Origin: Clostridia bacterium
GTDB taxonomy: Bacteria; Bacillota; Clostridia; TANB77; CAG-508
DNA length: 49,888 bases
Assembly (NCBI GenBank): GCA_017528375.1
Contig: JAFXOY010000083.1
Coordinates: forward strand, 1 to 49,888
Direction of reading: 5' to 3'
The position numbers and the translations under genes were made by a program. Below are positions 10,384 to 19,062 of the stretch, one piece after another (positions within the stretch are counted from its first letter, which is position 1; each line of letters starts with the position of its first letter). The notes below the pieces were generated by a model. The model saw only the letters and a program-made list of their open reading frames with translations, had not been told where the DNA came from and searched no databases.

Positions 10384-10632
10384 ATGTCAGTATTAAAATA
10401 TATAGTATTAGCAATTTATATGATAATTTGTATTGCTTTAATAGTAATAGCTACAATACAAACTAAGGATTCAAATGGAGCTTCTGAAGCAATAATGGGT
10501 TCTTCTACAAATAATTTCTATGAAAAAAACAAAGGAAGAACTAAAGAAGGAAAAATGAAAAGAACAACTATTATGTTAGGTATTGCATTCATAGTTCTTA
10601 CAGTAGTACTAGGTGTATTATACGTAATGTAA
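10384..10632 (+). CDS. secG: Preprotein translocase subunit SecG
   Basis: 82 aa, two transmembrane helices (about 4-22 and 58-80) flanking a loop with GASEAIMGSSTNNFYEKNKGRTKEGKM, which is the SecG pattern. It assists SecYEG-mediated export. The start is ATG 10384, preceded by GGAGAG; the 21 residues upstream in frame have no site and are not part of the family. In Firmicutes secG commonly precedes rnr, as it does here, though a terminator separates them. Confidence 0.9.
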   Translation: MSVLKYIVLAIYMIICIALIVIATIQTKDSNGASEAIMGSSTNNFYEKNKGRTKEGKMKRTTIMLGIAFIVLTVVLGVLYVM

Positions 10633-10650
10633 TTAAAACAAAGATTTTTG

Positions 10651-10693
10651 AATGCCTCAAAATTGTACTATTACAAATTTTGAGGCATTTTTG
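10651..10693 (+). terminator. Terminator between secG and rnr
   Basis: A long stem, AATGCCTCAAAATT (10651-10664) with AATTTTGAGGCATT (10676-10689), followed by TTTTT. Confidence 0.9.
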
Positions 10694-10722
10694 AGTTTAG
10701 TTAAATAAAGTAGAGGAGAATT

Positions 10723-12870
10723 ATGGAAGAAAACAAAGAAATAATTTTAAAATTTATGTCTGATGATAAATATGTTCCAATGAAGGCAAAGGAAATGGCT
10801 TTCATTCTTGGAGTTCCTAAACAAAAGTATACTGAATTTCATCAGGTATTAAAAAGTTTAGAAGATGAGTTTAAAATACAATCAACCAAAAAAGGAAAGT
10901 ATATGTTGGTTGATAGTGGTGAATATAAAACAGGTATTTTAAGATTAAATCCTAAAGGATTTGGTTTTGTTAAATTACAAGATTCTGAAGAGGAAATATT
11001 TATAGGGAGTAGTAATTTGAAAAATGCTTTAAATGAAGATGAAGTATTGGTTAAAATAATAGAAGGTAATAATAATGATTCACAACATAAAGAAGGAACT
11101 ATTATTAAAATTTTAAAACATGAGAAAGATACCTTGGTAGGAACTTTTCAAAATAGCAGAAGTTTTGGCTTTGTTGTTCCAGATGACAAAAAATTTGGAA
11201 CAGATATTTTTATTTCTAAAAAAGATTTTGGAAAAGCAAAAAATAATCAAAAAGTAGTAGTTAAAATAACTAAATATGCACAAAAAGGGAAGAAAGCTGA
11301 AGGTAAAGTTATTGAAGTTTTAGGTAATAGAGATGAAGCAGGAATTGATATGTTATCTTTGGTGAAAGAATATAATTTACCTTATGAATTTCCAGAGCCT
11401 GTTTTAAAAGAAGCTAAATCATTAGAAATAAATATTACTGAAAAGGATTTAAAATTCAGATTAGATTTAAGAGAAAAAGAATTATTCACAATTGATGGAG
11501 AAGATGCAAAAGATTTAGATGATGCAGTTTGTGTTGAAAAAAATAAAGATGGTAATTATGTTTTAGGTGTTCATATTGCTGATGTTAGTAACTATGTTAA
11601 AGAAGGAAGTGCATTAGATAATGAGGCAATTATAAGGGGAACAAGCGTATATATGATGGATAGAGTAATTCCAATGCTTCCAAAAGAATTATCAAATGGC
11701 ATTTGTAGTTTAAATGAAGGACAAGATAGATTTGCATTATCAGTTATAATGGAAATTAATGATAAAGGACAAGTGGTCTCTTCAGATATTCGTAAAAGTA
11801 TAATTAAAGTCACAAGAAGAATGTCTTATGCAAATGTATATAAAATTTTAAAATATATTGACTCAGAAGAATTGAGTAAGCAAGATATTAAAACAGTTAA
11901 GGAATATGAGCAATATTTTGACCATTTTAAAATGATGGCTGAACTTGCAAAAATTTTAAAAAGTAAAAGAGAAAAAGATGGAAGTCTTGAACTTGACATA
12001 CCAGAAAGCAAAATTATTTTAGATGAAAATGGAGTTGCAGTTGATGTAAAAAAATATGAAATAACATTTGCAAATGAGATAATTGAACAATTTATGCTTA
12101 TAGCAAATGAAACTGTAGCTGAAAAATTTTATTGGTTAGAGGCACCATTTATTTATAGAGTACACCCAGTTCCAGATATTGATAAAATAAAAGAATTAAA
12201 TACTTTTATTTGGAATTTAGGATATAGAATAAAAGCAAATAAGGAAAATATTCATCCAAAAGCTTTTGCTGAAGTATTAGAGGAAGTAAAAGGAAAACCA
12301 GAAGAAAGGGTTGTTTCAAATCTTATTTTAAGAACATTAAAAATTGCTCAATATGAAAGTGAAAATCGTGGACATTTTGGAATTGCAAGTAAATATTATT
12401 GTCATTTTACTTCTCCAATTAGAAGATATCCAGATTTATTTATACACAGAATTATTTCAAAATATATTGAGAAAAACTACAGTTTATCAAATGAGGAAAT
12501 AGAAAAATATTCAGAAGAAGCAACTAAATATGCAAAAACTTCATCTGAAAGAGAAAAAATTGCTCAAAAAGTTGAAAGAGATAGTGTTGATATTAAAAAA
12601 GCCGAGTTTATGCAAAATAAAATTGGAGAACAATATGAAGGAATTATTTCAAATATCACTTCTTTTGGTGTTTTTGTGGAATTAGAAAATACAGTTGAAG
12701 GATTAATCAGATTTGAAAATCTTGGATTTGAATATTTTATATATGATGAAGATCATAAACAATTAATAGGAGAAAATACTGGTACAGTATTTAAAATTGG
12801 AGATTCAATAAGAATTCAAGTTATTGAAGCTAATAAAGAGTTAAGAAGAATTTCATTTGCAAGAGTGTGA
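10723..12870 (+). CDS. rnr: Ribonuclease R, 3'-to-5' exoribonuclease
   Basis: 715 aa. Order of domains: N-terminal winged helix (about 1-65), two cold-shock domains (GILRLNPKGFGFV at 71-83; GTFQNSRSFGFVV at 140-152), the RNB catalytic domain with the acidic cluster IDGEDAKDLDDA (257-268), and a C-terminal S1 domain starting at GEQYEGIISNITSFGVFVE. The basic tail of some RNase R proteins is short or absent. It degrades structured RNA and takes part in rRNA and tmRNA quality control. The usual downstream partner smpB is not here; a palindromic element follows directly after the stop codon. Confidence 0.95.
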   Translation: MEENKEIILKFMSDDKYVPMKAKEMAFILGVPKQKYTEFHQVLKSLEDEFKIQSTKKGKYMLVDSGEYKTGILRLNPKGFGFVKLQDSEEEIFIGSSNLKNALNEDEVLVKIIEGNNNDSQHKEGTIIKILKHEKDTLVGTFQNSRSFGFVVPDDKKFGTDIFISKKDFGKAKNNQKVVVKITKYAQKGKKAEGKVIEVLGNRDEAGIDMLSLVKEYNLPYEFPEPVLKEAKSLEINITEKDLKFRLDLREKELFTIDGEDAKDLDDAVCVEKNKDGNYVLGVHIADVSNYVKEGSALDNEAIIRGTSVYMMDRVIPMLPKELSNGICSLNEGQDRFALSVIMEINDKGQVVSSDIRKSIIKVTRRMSYANVYKILKYIDSEELSKQDIKTVKEYEQYFDHFKMMAELAKILKSKREKDGSLELDIPESKIILDENGVAVDVKKYEITFANEIIEQFMLIANETVAEKFYWLEAPFIYRVHPVPDIDKIKELNTFIWNLGYRIKANKENIHPKAFAEVLEEVKGKPEERVVSNLILRTLKIAQYESENRGHFGIASKYYCHFTSPIRRYPDLFIHRIISKYIEKNYSLSNEEIEKYSEEATKYAKTSSEREKIAQKVERDSVDIKKAEFMQNKIGEQYEGIISNITSFGVFVELENTVEGLIRFENLGFEYFIYDEDHKQLIGENTGTVFKIGDSIRIQVIEANKELRRISFARV

Positions 12871-12874
12871 AAAT

Positions 12875-13164
12875 GGGGACGGTTCTAAAAAATGCGAAAA
12901 TGACGGATAGATAGGTCGAACCTTATCGAAAAAAGCATTGAGGAGCAATATATTAAATTCCGCAGGCTTACTGGCTCGTACTTGACAAAAGGCAAAAAGA
13001 ATTTGAGTAATTTAAAAATTTTAGATTATTTAATTCTTTTTGCTTCTTTTGCCAATCTCGCCAAACTGCGCGCTCTGTGCTACATTTTAATATGTTGCTC
13101 CTCAATGCTTTTTTCGATAAGGTTCGACCTATCTATCCGTCATTTTCACATTTTTAGAACCGTC
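12875..13164. repeat. Long palindromic element, copy 1
   Basis: The outer ends are GGGGACGGTTCT (12875-12886) and AGAACCGTC (13156-13164). Inside, 61 nt at 12897-12957 pair with 13086-13146 with a single mismatch. The inner part is a bipartite core: CGCAGGCTTACTGGCTCGTA region (12961-13000) and GCCAATCTCGCCAAACTGCG region (13051-13080), separated by an AT-rich stretch. The same core, with different arms, occurs at 35523-35742. The element fills the whole gap after rnr. The short frames across it (for example 12982-13182) have no coding support. Nature unknown: MITE-like, REP-derived or an RNA hairpin. Confidence 0.85.
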
Positions 13165-13171
13165 ACAAATT

Positions 13172-13348
13172 TTAAAATTTAATAAAAAACAGAACTACAT
13201 TAAGAACAATAACTGCCACTAAGCTAAAGAGAGTAACACTAATAGCCCCAATAATATTTTTATTGTTTTGATATTCATACATAGAATAAGAAATGTTTTT
13301 TACAAAAACTAAGATACTAAAAACACAAATTATTAATTTCAAAAACAT
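13172..13348 (-). CDS. Small two-helix membrane protein, likely germinant receptor D subunit
   Basis: 58 aa from ATG 13348, which sits 10 nt after AGGAG; a TTG at 13357 is too close to that site. Two hydrophobic helices (about 2-17 and 34-57) flank a short polar loop, MYEYQNNKN. It is the last gene of the gerA-type operon, 24 nt after gerAC. Germinant receptor operons of Bacillales often encode a D protein of 55-80 aa with two transmembrane segments that modulates receptor function (for example gerKD). Size, topology and position fit that role, but sequence alone does not prove it. Confidence 0.6.
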   Translation of the reverse strand: MFLKLIICVFSILVFVKNISYSMYEYQNNKNIIGAISVTLFSLVAVIVLNVVLFFIKF

Positions 13349-13372
13349 AATTATCAAACTCCTAATTATAAT

Positions 13373-14602
13373 TTAAGGTGATTTATCAAATTCTGAACCT
13401 GAAATGATACTTACATGTACATTAACTTTAAAAAAGGAATTTTTATAATTATTATTCCAGTTAGAATTTTCCCATTCTTCCCAGGTTAGATATTTAGATA
13501 GTACATGTTTACCAAAACCAAAAATATCTGAATTAAATTTTGAAGATGTTTTATATAAAAAGTTAGTAATTTCTGATTCTAAAAACTTATTAGCAGAGTT
13601 CTCTAAAAGTTCAGTGTCGCTAATAGAAGTATAATCAATTGTTTCATTTAAGGTTAAACCATGAGCTTCCAAATATAAATCAACAGTAATATAAGGGGAA
13701 CCATTTATTAATTCAACGTCTATTTTTGGCTTTTTGCTTTTTCGTATAGATAAATCAATTTCAGCATTTGTTTCAAAAGGACTTGGAACTGAAATTGTGC
13801 AGATTTCTATTTTATCTGAAATTAGTAAAAAACAAACTGTTTCAAATCCAGACAATTCCCCAACTAATTTGTCATCATGAAAAACTGCAGTACCAAAAGT
13901 TTCCACGTTATTTACATCGTCAATAGGAGATTCATTTGCTTTGTAAGATGAATCAACTCCAATATATGGAGGATTTTCAATTTTATTATCTCCGTTATTA
14001 ATTCCTCCTAAAATAGCACTAGCCTGAATAAAAGAATTTTTAATATCATTTACAAAAGTTGCAAATTCAGTTGAAGTTGTATATCCAGTATATTCACTAG
14101 ATTTCAATGCAACTTCATAATATCGTGCAGTCAAAGTTTCAATTGAAGGGGTAGCATTTTCAATAAAATCTTTTGCAGTACATCTTGTTATTATGACATT
14201 GCAATCTGGCCTTATTTCAACATTGTTTGAAAGTGTATCTATATATTTATTTAATCCTTGCTTTGCTATTTTTTCTGAAAAAACTAAAGCTTTACAATGT
14301 GATAAATTAATTTGTTTGCTTATATAACTATTAACCAAACTTATTCCAGAATCTATACTTGTACATTGAACAGTAGTGTTTTCAGTTTTACTAGATTGAC
14401 TGCTTCCAGATTCAGAATTAGTACCAGGAATTGAAATTTGAAATGTTAAAGACAATGTATTATTATCATTAATATCTATACCAAGTGCTGTAACATATGC
14501 TAAATCTTCAATTCCACGTGCATCATAGCAACCTGAAAGTGATATAAGGTTTATAAGTAAAATACATAGAATTAGTAATATTTTTTTAAATTCAATTTTC
14601 AT
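13373..14602 (-). CDS. Spore germination lipoprotein GerAC family
   Basis: 409 aa. A signal peptide ends in the lipobox LSGC, with the lipidated Cys near residue 25, followed by the family hallmark YDARGIEDLAYVTALGID (usually WDxRExxxLxxVxxxGID). It forms the C subunit of the inner-membrane germinant receptor. The C-terminal domain ends with the conserved pattern LSKYLTWEEWENSNWNN, close to the P..W..W..W of the family. It overlaps the end of gerAB by 11 nt, so translation is coupled. Its reading frame is intact, unlike gerAB. Confidence 0.92.
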   Translation of the reverse strand: MKIEFKKILLILCILLINLISLSGCYDARGIEDLAYVTALGIDINDNNTLSLTFQISIPGTNSESGSSQSSKTENTTVQCTSIDSGISLVNSYISKQINLSHCKALVFSEKIAKQGLNKYIDTLSNNVEIRPDCNVIITRCTAKDFIENATPSIETLTARYYEVALKSSEYTGYTTSTEFATFVNDIKNSFIQASAILGGINNGDNKIENPPYIGVDSSYKANESPIDDVNNVETFGTAVFHDDKLVGELSGFETVCFLLISDKIEICTISVPSPFETNAEIDLSIRKSKKPKIDVELINGSPYITVDLYLEAHGLTLNETIDYTSISDTELLENSANKFLESEITNFLYKTSSKFNSDIFGFGKHVLSKYLTWEEWENSNWNNNYKNSFFKVNVHVSIISGSEFDKSP

Positions 14603-15705
14603 ATTGTTCCTTTCTTGGTTTATTAATAAATTTCAATTTTAAATTTGAAATAATTAATATTGGTAGACTTATTCCAAAAAATAATATTAAAAACGAATGT
14701 TGAACAATTTTTGCAAATATATTGGTAAAAATAGCATACTCAATTGGAATAATAGCTAATGCTAATATAAATAAATTAAGACTATAATTAAATGAATTAA
14801 TATCGCTAATATTAGTTAGTTTTTTGAAAATGTGTATACACAGTGATATAGGAATATTTATATAAGATATTATTGAAATAATCCAAACTAATATAAATAT
14901 TGCATCAACTCTTTGAATAAATCTTCCATAGTCCAAATTTCTTGTTAATACATATAACGAAAATGATTCATCGCTATGCATAGTAAATGAAAGTGACAAT
15001 AATAAACATGTTACACTTAAGAACAAATATACTCCAGATATTATAACTGCAACAATAGACATTCTTTTCAATTTGTTTGGCTTATCAAGCAAAGGTGGTA
15101 GAAAAAGAAGATATAGAATGCCTGAAAAGCTAAATATATTACTAAGACCAGAAAAGAAAGTTTTGTCAATTCCATATCCTAAAATAGGAAAGATACGTTG
15201 AGGCATAAAGTTTTTTATTGAAGATGCTAGTATAATTACAATACTTAAAAATATAATAGGTGAAATGATTAAATTTGCTTTCGCTATTACTTTAATTCTA
15301 TACCTATTACATATTATACTGCTCCCGATAAAAAATAAGGTTATAAATAGGATAGGAGATGTTCTAAAATAAATAATTCTAAGAGTTTCAGAAAGATTTT
15401 TTATAATGCAAGTAGTAAGAAATATAAGGAGTAATATATATGAAACGCCTATAATTATTTTTAAATATTTTCCTCCAAGGAATTCGCTTATATCTAAAAT
15501 ATCATACCCAGGAAATTTTTTTAATAAGCTAGATATTAAACAAACAACAATAATCGAAATTATTGAAATATAAATAACATTTAACCATGAAGATGGTCCG
15601 GGTGTTTGCGATAATATCTTTTGGAGTATTTAAAATAATTTTATTTATCATTACAATTGTAATTAAAGCTATTGCTTCAACATAACCAATTTTTTCTGTA
15701 TTCAT
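14592..15705 (-). pseudogene. Germinant receptor permease subunit GerAB, interrupted by a frameshift
   Basis: The gene starts at ATG 15705 (site CGAGGA) with MNTEKIGYVEAIALITIVMI..NKIILNTPK, typical of GerAB (APC-superfamily transporter fold). Within 15600-15622 the coding frame moves by one base. In the next frame the sequence goes on as TPGPSSWLNVIYISII and stays open, with family-like membrane segments (SETLRIIYF, MPQRIFPILGYG), to the stop at 14592. Together both parts give about 370 aa, the normal GerAB length. An AAAA run (15619-15622, T on the plus strand) is the likely site: one A fewer restores the frame. It may be a real mutation, a phase-variable tract or a sequencing/assembly error. 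Confidence 0.88.
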
Positions 15706-15755
15706 TTTTTCCTCGCTTTCTATAAAAATAGCAGTATATATCTGATTTTTAAAAT

Positions 15756-17480
15756 CTAAGAATTTTTCCAAAGCATGCTAATTTTACCTTGGGAATATTT
15801 TTTCTTTGGACTAACAGTATTTGAACGGTTTTCACGCTTCCAAATAGGAGGTAAAAAGTATGATGTTAAACTTCTTTTATTATTATTTAAAATAAAAGGA
15901 GTAATGTAAGGACATCCAAAAGATTTTAATCTACATAACAATACAATTTGTATAAACATTCCAACTGCAATTCCAAGAAAACCAGCCATGTATCCCAATA
16001 AAATGTATATAAATCTACTTATTCTAATTGTAAAGTTTAAAGAAAAATCAGGAATACTAAATGAACATATTGCTGTAATTGCAACAATTATAATAAGTAT
16101 AGGACTTACTAAATTAGCGCTAACAGCAGCTTCTCCAAGAATTAGACCTCCAACAATTCCTATTGTGGGGCCAATAGGAGAGGGGACTCTAACACCAGCT
16201 TCTCTTATTAATTCAAAAGAAATTTCCATTAATAATATTTCAAAAATAACAGGAAAAGGAACGGTTTCTCTAGCTGCTTCAATAGTAAATAATAATTCTG
16301 TTGGTAAAAGTTCATGATGGTATGATGTAACTGCCACGTAAATTCCAGGTAAAAATAAAGCAAAAAAAACAGCTATTAATCTTATAAATTTCAACATATT
16401 AGAAAATTGAAACTTATAATTTGCATCTTCTGGTGATGACATAAAATCAGAGAGAACTCCTGGAGCTACAAGAACATATGGAGTATCATTTACTATTATG
16501 GCAACTCTTCCTTCAAGTAAGTGAATGGCAACTTTATCAGGCCTTTCTGTTGCAATTAATTGTGGATATAAGCTAGAACCATTATCTTGAATTAATTGTT
16601 CAAGCTGACCTGAAGAAGTTAAATAATCTATGTCAAGATTGTTTATTCTATATTTAACTTCTGCAACTAAATCATTATTTGCTATATCTTTTAAATAACA
16701 AACTGCAATTTGTGTTTTACTAATTTTTCCGGCAGTAGAGCTTTCAATAACAAGATTTTCACTATTGACAAATCTTCTTAACATGGAAGTGTTAGTTCTT
16801 ATATTTTCAACAAAAGCTTCCTGAGAACCTCTAACAACAATTTCGTTTTGTGGTGAACTTATACTTCTTTGTTTAAATCCTTTGGCGTCAATGCTATATG
16901 CTACATCAATAGTATCAACCAAAAGAACGCTATTTCCAATATTAATATTTACAAAAATATTTTCAAACTTTTCTAGCGTTGTTACACTATTTTGAGGTAT
17001 GAGATGATTATATATATAATTCTTCAGATTGAATTTTTTAATTTTTCTAATAATCACGTCATTATTATTAAATTCTGATATTATTTGTTTTTCTTCGGAA
17101 TTAGTTTTGTTTTCTATATATGTGTTAGCTTTGTTTCTTAACATTAAGGGTTTTAACACTGAACTATTAATAATTTGTGTGTCAGCTAAACCATCAATAA
17201 AAATCAAAGAAGCATTATATTCATGATTATTTGCAATTAAAGTAAAATTTCGAATTACAATATCACTGTTTATTAAGCTATTATATTTTGTTTTTATAAA
17301 CATTAAATTTTCATTTAAATTTTTAGATAGTTTTTTTGGCTCTAAACTCTTAGCAGGAGAGACAGGTTTTTTTTCAATATCTTTTGCATTTTCTGTTGTT
17401 AAAAAGAAATTATTTTTTTGTGATGGAGTATATTTTAAAAATTTGTTATAAAATTGATTAAGAAAATTATATTTTTTCAT
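15756..17480 (-). CDS. Spore germination protein GerAA family
   Basis: 574 aa, first gene of the germinant receptor operon. A long soluble N-terminal region (about 1-330, with an unusual lysine-rich first 70 residues) is followed by the GerA membrane domain with segments such as FALFLPGIYVAVTSYHHELLPT and REAGVRVPSPIGPTIGIVGGLILG, which are family signatures. It is an inner-membrane subunit that helps sense germinants and release the spore core content. ATG 17480 follows GAAAGGATG. The next gene, gerAB, begins 51 nt beyond its stop. Sigma-G control is expected for the family, but I did not find a convincing sigma-G promoter. Confidence 0.93.
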   Translation of the reverse strand: MKKYNFLNQFYNKFLKYTPSQKNNFFLTTENAKDIEKKPVSPAKSLEPKKLSKNLNENLMFIKTKYNSLINSDIVIRNFTLIANNHEYNASLIFIDGLADTQIINSSVLKPLMLRNKANTYIENKTNSEEKQIISEFNNNDVIIRKIKKFNLKNYIYNHLIPQNSVTTLEKFENIFVNINIGNSVLLVDTIDVAYSIDAKGFKQRSISSPQNEIVVRGSQEAFVENIRTNTSMLRRFVNSENLVIESSTAGKISKTQIAVCYLKDIANNDLVAEVKYRINNLDIDYLTSSGQLEQLIQDNGSSLYPQLIATERPDKVAIHLLEGRVAIIVNDTPYVLVAPGVLSDFMSSPEDANYKFQFSNMLKFIRLIAVFFALFLPGIYVAVTSYHHELLPTELLFTIEAARETVPFPVIFEILLMEISFELIREAGVRVPSPIGPTIGIVGGLILGEAAVSANLVSPILIIIVAITAICSFSIPDFSLNFTIRISRFIYILLGYMAGFLGIAVGMFIQIVLLCRLKSFGCPYITPFILNNNKRSLTSYFLPPIWKRENRSNTVSPKKKYSQGKISMLWKNS

Positions 17481-17585
17481 TAAAGCATCCTTTCATGTTA
17501 CACTTTAAATTTATTATTAACAAAATGTAAGAAAATATGTAAATGTTATAAAAAATGTAAATATAATGCTAAGCCGTATCTAATG

Positions 17586-17614
17586 TTGACACAAAAGATT
17601 GGTTGTAGTATTAT
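17586..17614 (+). promoter_or_regulatory. Putative sigma-A promoter of the yqeG-vanW pair
   Basis: TTGACA (17586-17591) and TATTAT (17609-17614) with 17 nt spacing, 34 nt before the start of the YqeG gene and divergent from gerAA. Confidence 0.55.
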
Positions 17615-17647
17615 AAAAAAGAAATGCAAATTAAGTAGGTGAATAAA

Positions 17648-18190
17648 ATGTTAAAAAAACTATATCCTTATCAATATGTTGAAAGTGTCTTTTCAATTGA
17701 TTATAACGAGTTATATAAAAAAGGATATAAAGCAATAATTTTTGATATAGATAATACTTTAGTACCTCATGGAAAAGATTCAACAAAACAGGTTGATAAA
17801 TTGTTTAAGACTATACAAAATGTTGGATTCAAAACACTTTTATTTTCAAATAATACAGAAGAACGAGTAAAAAGATTTTTAAAAAATATTAATTCATTAT
17901 ATATTTGTGATGCTGAAAAACCAAAAGTAGAAAATTATCTAAAAGCAATTGAAATGCTAAATGTAAAAAAAGAAGAAGTAATATATGTTGGTGATCAAAT
18001 ATTTACAGATATTTATGGTGCTAATAAAAGCGATATAGCTAGTATATTAGTAAAATATATAGGTTACTATGAAAATGGTAAAAAAGGTATAAAAAGAAAT
18101 ATTGAAAAAATAGTTTTAAAATTATATGAGTTAAATAGGAAATATAGAAATAGATTAGGAAACATAGAAAAATTGGAGGAAAATAAATAA
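17648..18190 (+). CDS. yqeG: YqeG family HAD-IIIA phosphatase
   Basis: 180 aa. The HAD motif I is FDIDNTLVPHG, motif II FSNNTEE, the motif III lysine lies in EKPKVENY, and motif IV is VGDQIFTDIYGAN. All catalytic residues are present. YqeG proteins are single-domain HAD phosphatases of unclear substrate, related to mitochondrial phosphatidylglycerophosphatase Gep4, and are usually found near shikimate or ribosome assembly genes in Firmicutes. ATG 17648 is preferred over the in-frame GTG at 17639, which lies inside the ribosome binding site TAGGTG. It is 1 nt from the VanW-like gene. Confidence 0.87.
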   Translation: MLKKLYPYQYVESVFSIDYNELYKKGYKAIIFDIDNTLVPHGKDSTKQVDKLFKTIQNVGFKTLLFSNNTEERVKRFLKNINSLYICDAEKPKVENYLKAIEMLNVKKEEVIYVGDQIFTDIYGANKSDIASILVKYIGYYENGKKGIKRNIEKIVLKLYELNRKYRNRLGNIEKLEENK

Positions 18191-18191
18191 T

Positions 18192-19025
18192 ATGTTATGG
18201 AATAAAAAGAAACATTTTTGCGAGTTAAACCCTGTATGTTATGCAATTTCAGAACAAAAAGAAATTTGCAAACGTCATATAAAAAATTTCTTGAGTAATG
18301 AAAAGTTCACAAGAACAATTAATAAAGAAAAAATGGATAATGTTATAACAAGCCGCAGCTCAAATTTAATAAAAAAGGGAAAAGGAATAGATCCTGTTTT
18401 ACAAGAAAATAAAGCTGTTAATATACAATTAGCATGTAACAAAATTAATGGTACAATAATTCGTCCAGGAGAAGTATTTTCATTTTGGAATACAGTAGGA
18501 AAAACTACTAAGAAAAAAGGATATAAAGCTGGACGTGTTATTACTGGTGATAAAATAGAAGCGGGACTAGGAGGGGGTCTTTGTAATTTAGGAAATACAA
18601 TACATTGGCTTGTTTTACATAGTCCACTTGATGTTGTAGAATTTCATAATCATTCAGATGCTTTGGCACCAGATGAAGGAAAAAGAGTTCCTTTTAGTTC
18701 GGGAACATCAATTTGTTATAATAGTTTGGATTATAGATTTAAAAATAATACAAACCAAGATATTCAACTTCTTGTATGGTGTGAAGATGGAAAATTACAT
18801 GGAGAATTAAGAAGTATGAAAGAGTTTCCATGGGCCTATAAATTGGTTGAAGAAGACCATCGTTTCGAAAAAGAAGGAGATAAGTATTACAGAAATTCTA
18901 AAATATATAGAGAAATTAGTGATAAAGCAACTGGAAATGTATTAGAAAAACAACTTGTTTTAGACAATCATTCAGAAGTAATGTATGATTATTCTCTAAT
19001 TCCAAAAGAACAAATAAGATTATAA
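18192..19025 (+). CDS. VanW-like family protein
   Basis: 277 aa, with no signal peptide or membrane helix. It shows the VanW family core: NIQLACNKINGTIIRPGEVFSFWNTVGKTTKKKGY, GGGLCNLGNTIHW and FHNHSDAL. VanW is an accessory protein of some vanB-type glycopeptide resistance clusters, but most chromosomal VanW-like proteins, including ones in this context, have no shown role in resistance and no known enzymatic activity. No other van gene is nearby. It follows yqeG with a 1-nt gap, so the pair is translationally linked. Ribosome binding site TGGAGGA. Confidence 0.85.
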   Translation: MLWNKKKHFCELNPVCYAISEQKEICKRHIKNFLSNEKFTRTINKEKMDNVITSRSSNLIKKGKGIDPVLQENKAVNIQLACNKINGTIIRPGEVFSFWNTVGKTTKKKGYKAGRVITGDKIEAGLGGGLCNLGNTIHWLVLHSPLDVVEFHNHSDALAPDEGKRVPFSSGTSICYNSLDYRFKNNTNQDIQLLVWCEDGKLHGELRSMKEFPWAYKLVEEDHRFEKEGDKYYRNSKIYREISDKATGNVLEKQLVLDNHSEVMYDYSLIPKEQIRL

Positions 19026-19029
19026 AATA

Positions 19030-19062
19030 AAAGACAAGAGCAAAAAACTCTTGTCTTTATTT
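19030..19062. terminator. Bidirectional terminator after vanW-like gene
   Basis: AAAGACAAGAG (19030-19040) pairs with CTCTTGTCTTT (19048-19058), with A and T runs on the outside. It serves both the plus-strand vanW-like gene and the minus-strand gene ending at 19057. Confidence 0.85.

Noticed and set aside
12982-13182. 66-aa open frame in palindromic element copy 1
   Set aside because: It runs across the core and right arm of the inverted repeat, with no site and no family resemblance; copy 2 does not keep the frame.
17481-17580. Sigma-G promoter upstream of gerAA
   Set aside because: GCATT and CATTTACA on the minus strand are near the consensus, but spacing and bases fit poorly in this AT-rich stretch; not strong enough to list.
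18192-19025. Vancomycin resistance gene
   Set aside because: Only a VanW-like domain is present; no ligase, VanX/VanY or VanRS genes are near, and VanW alone is not shown to give resistance.
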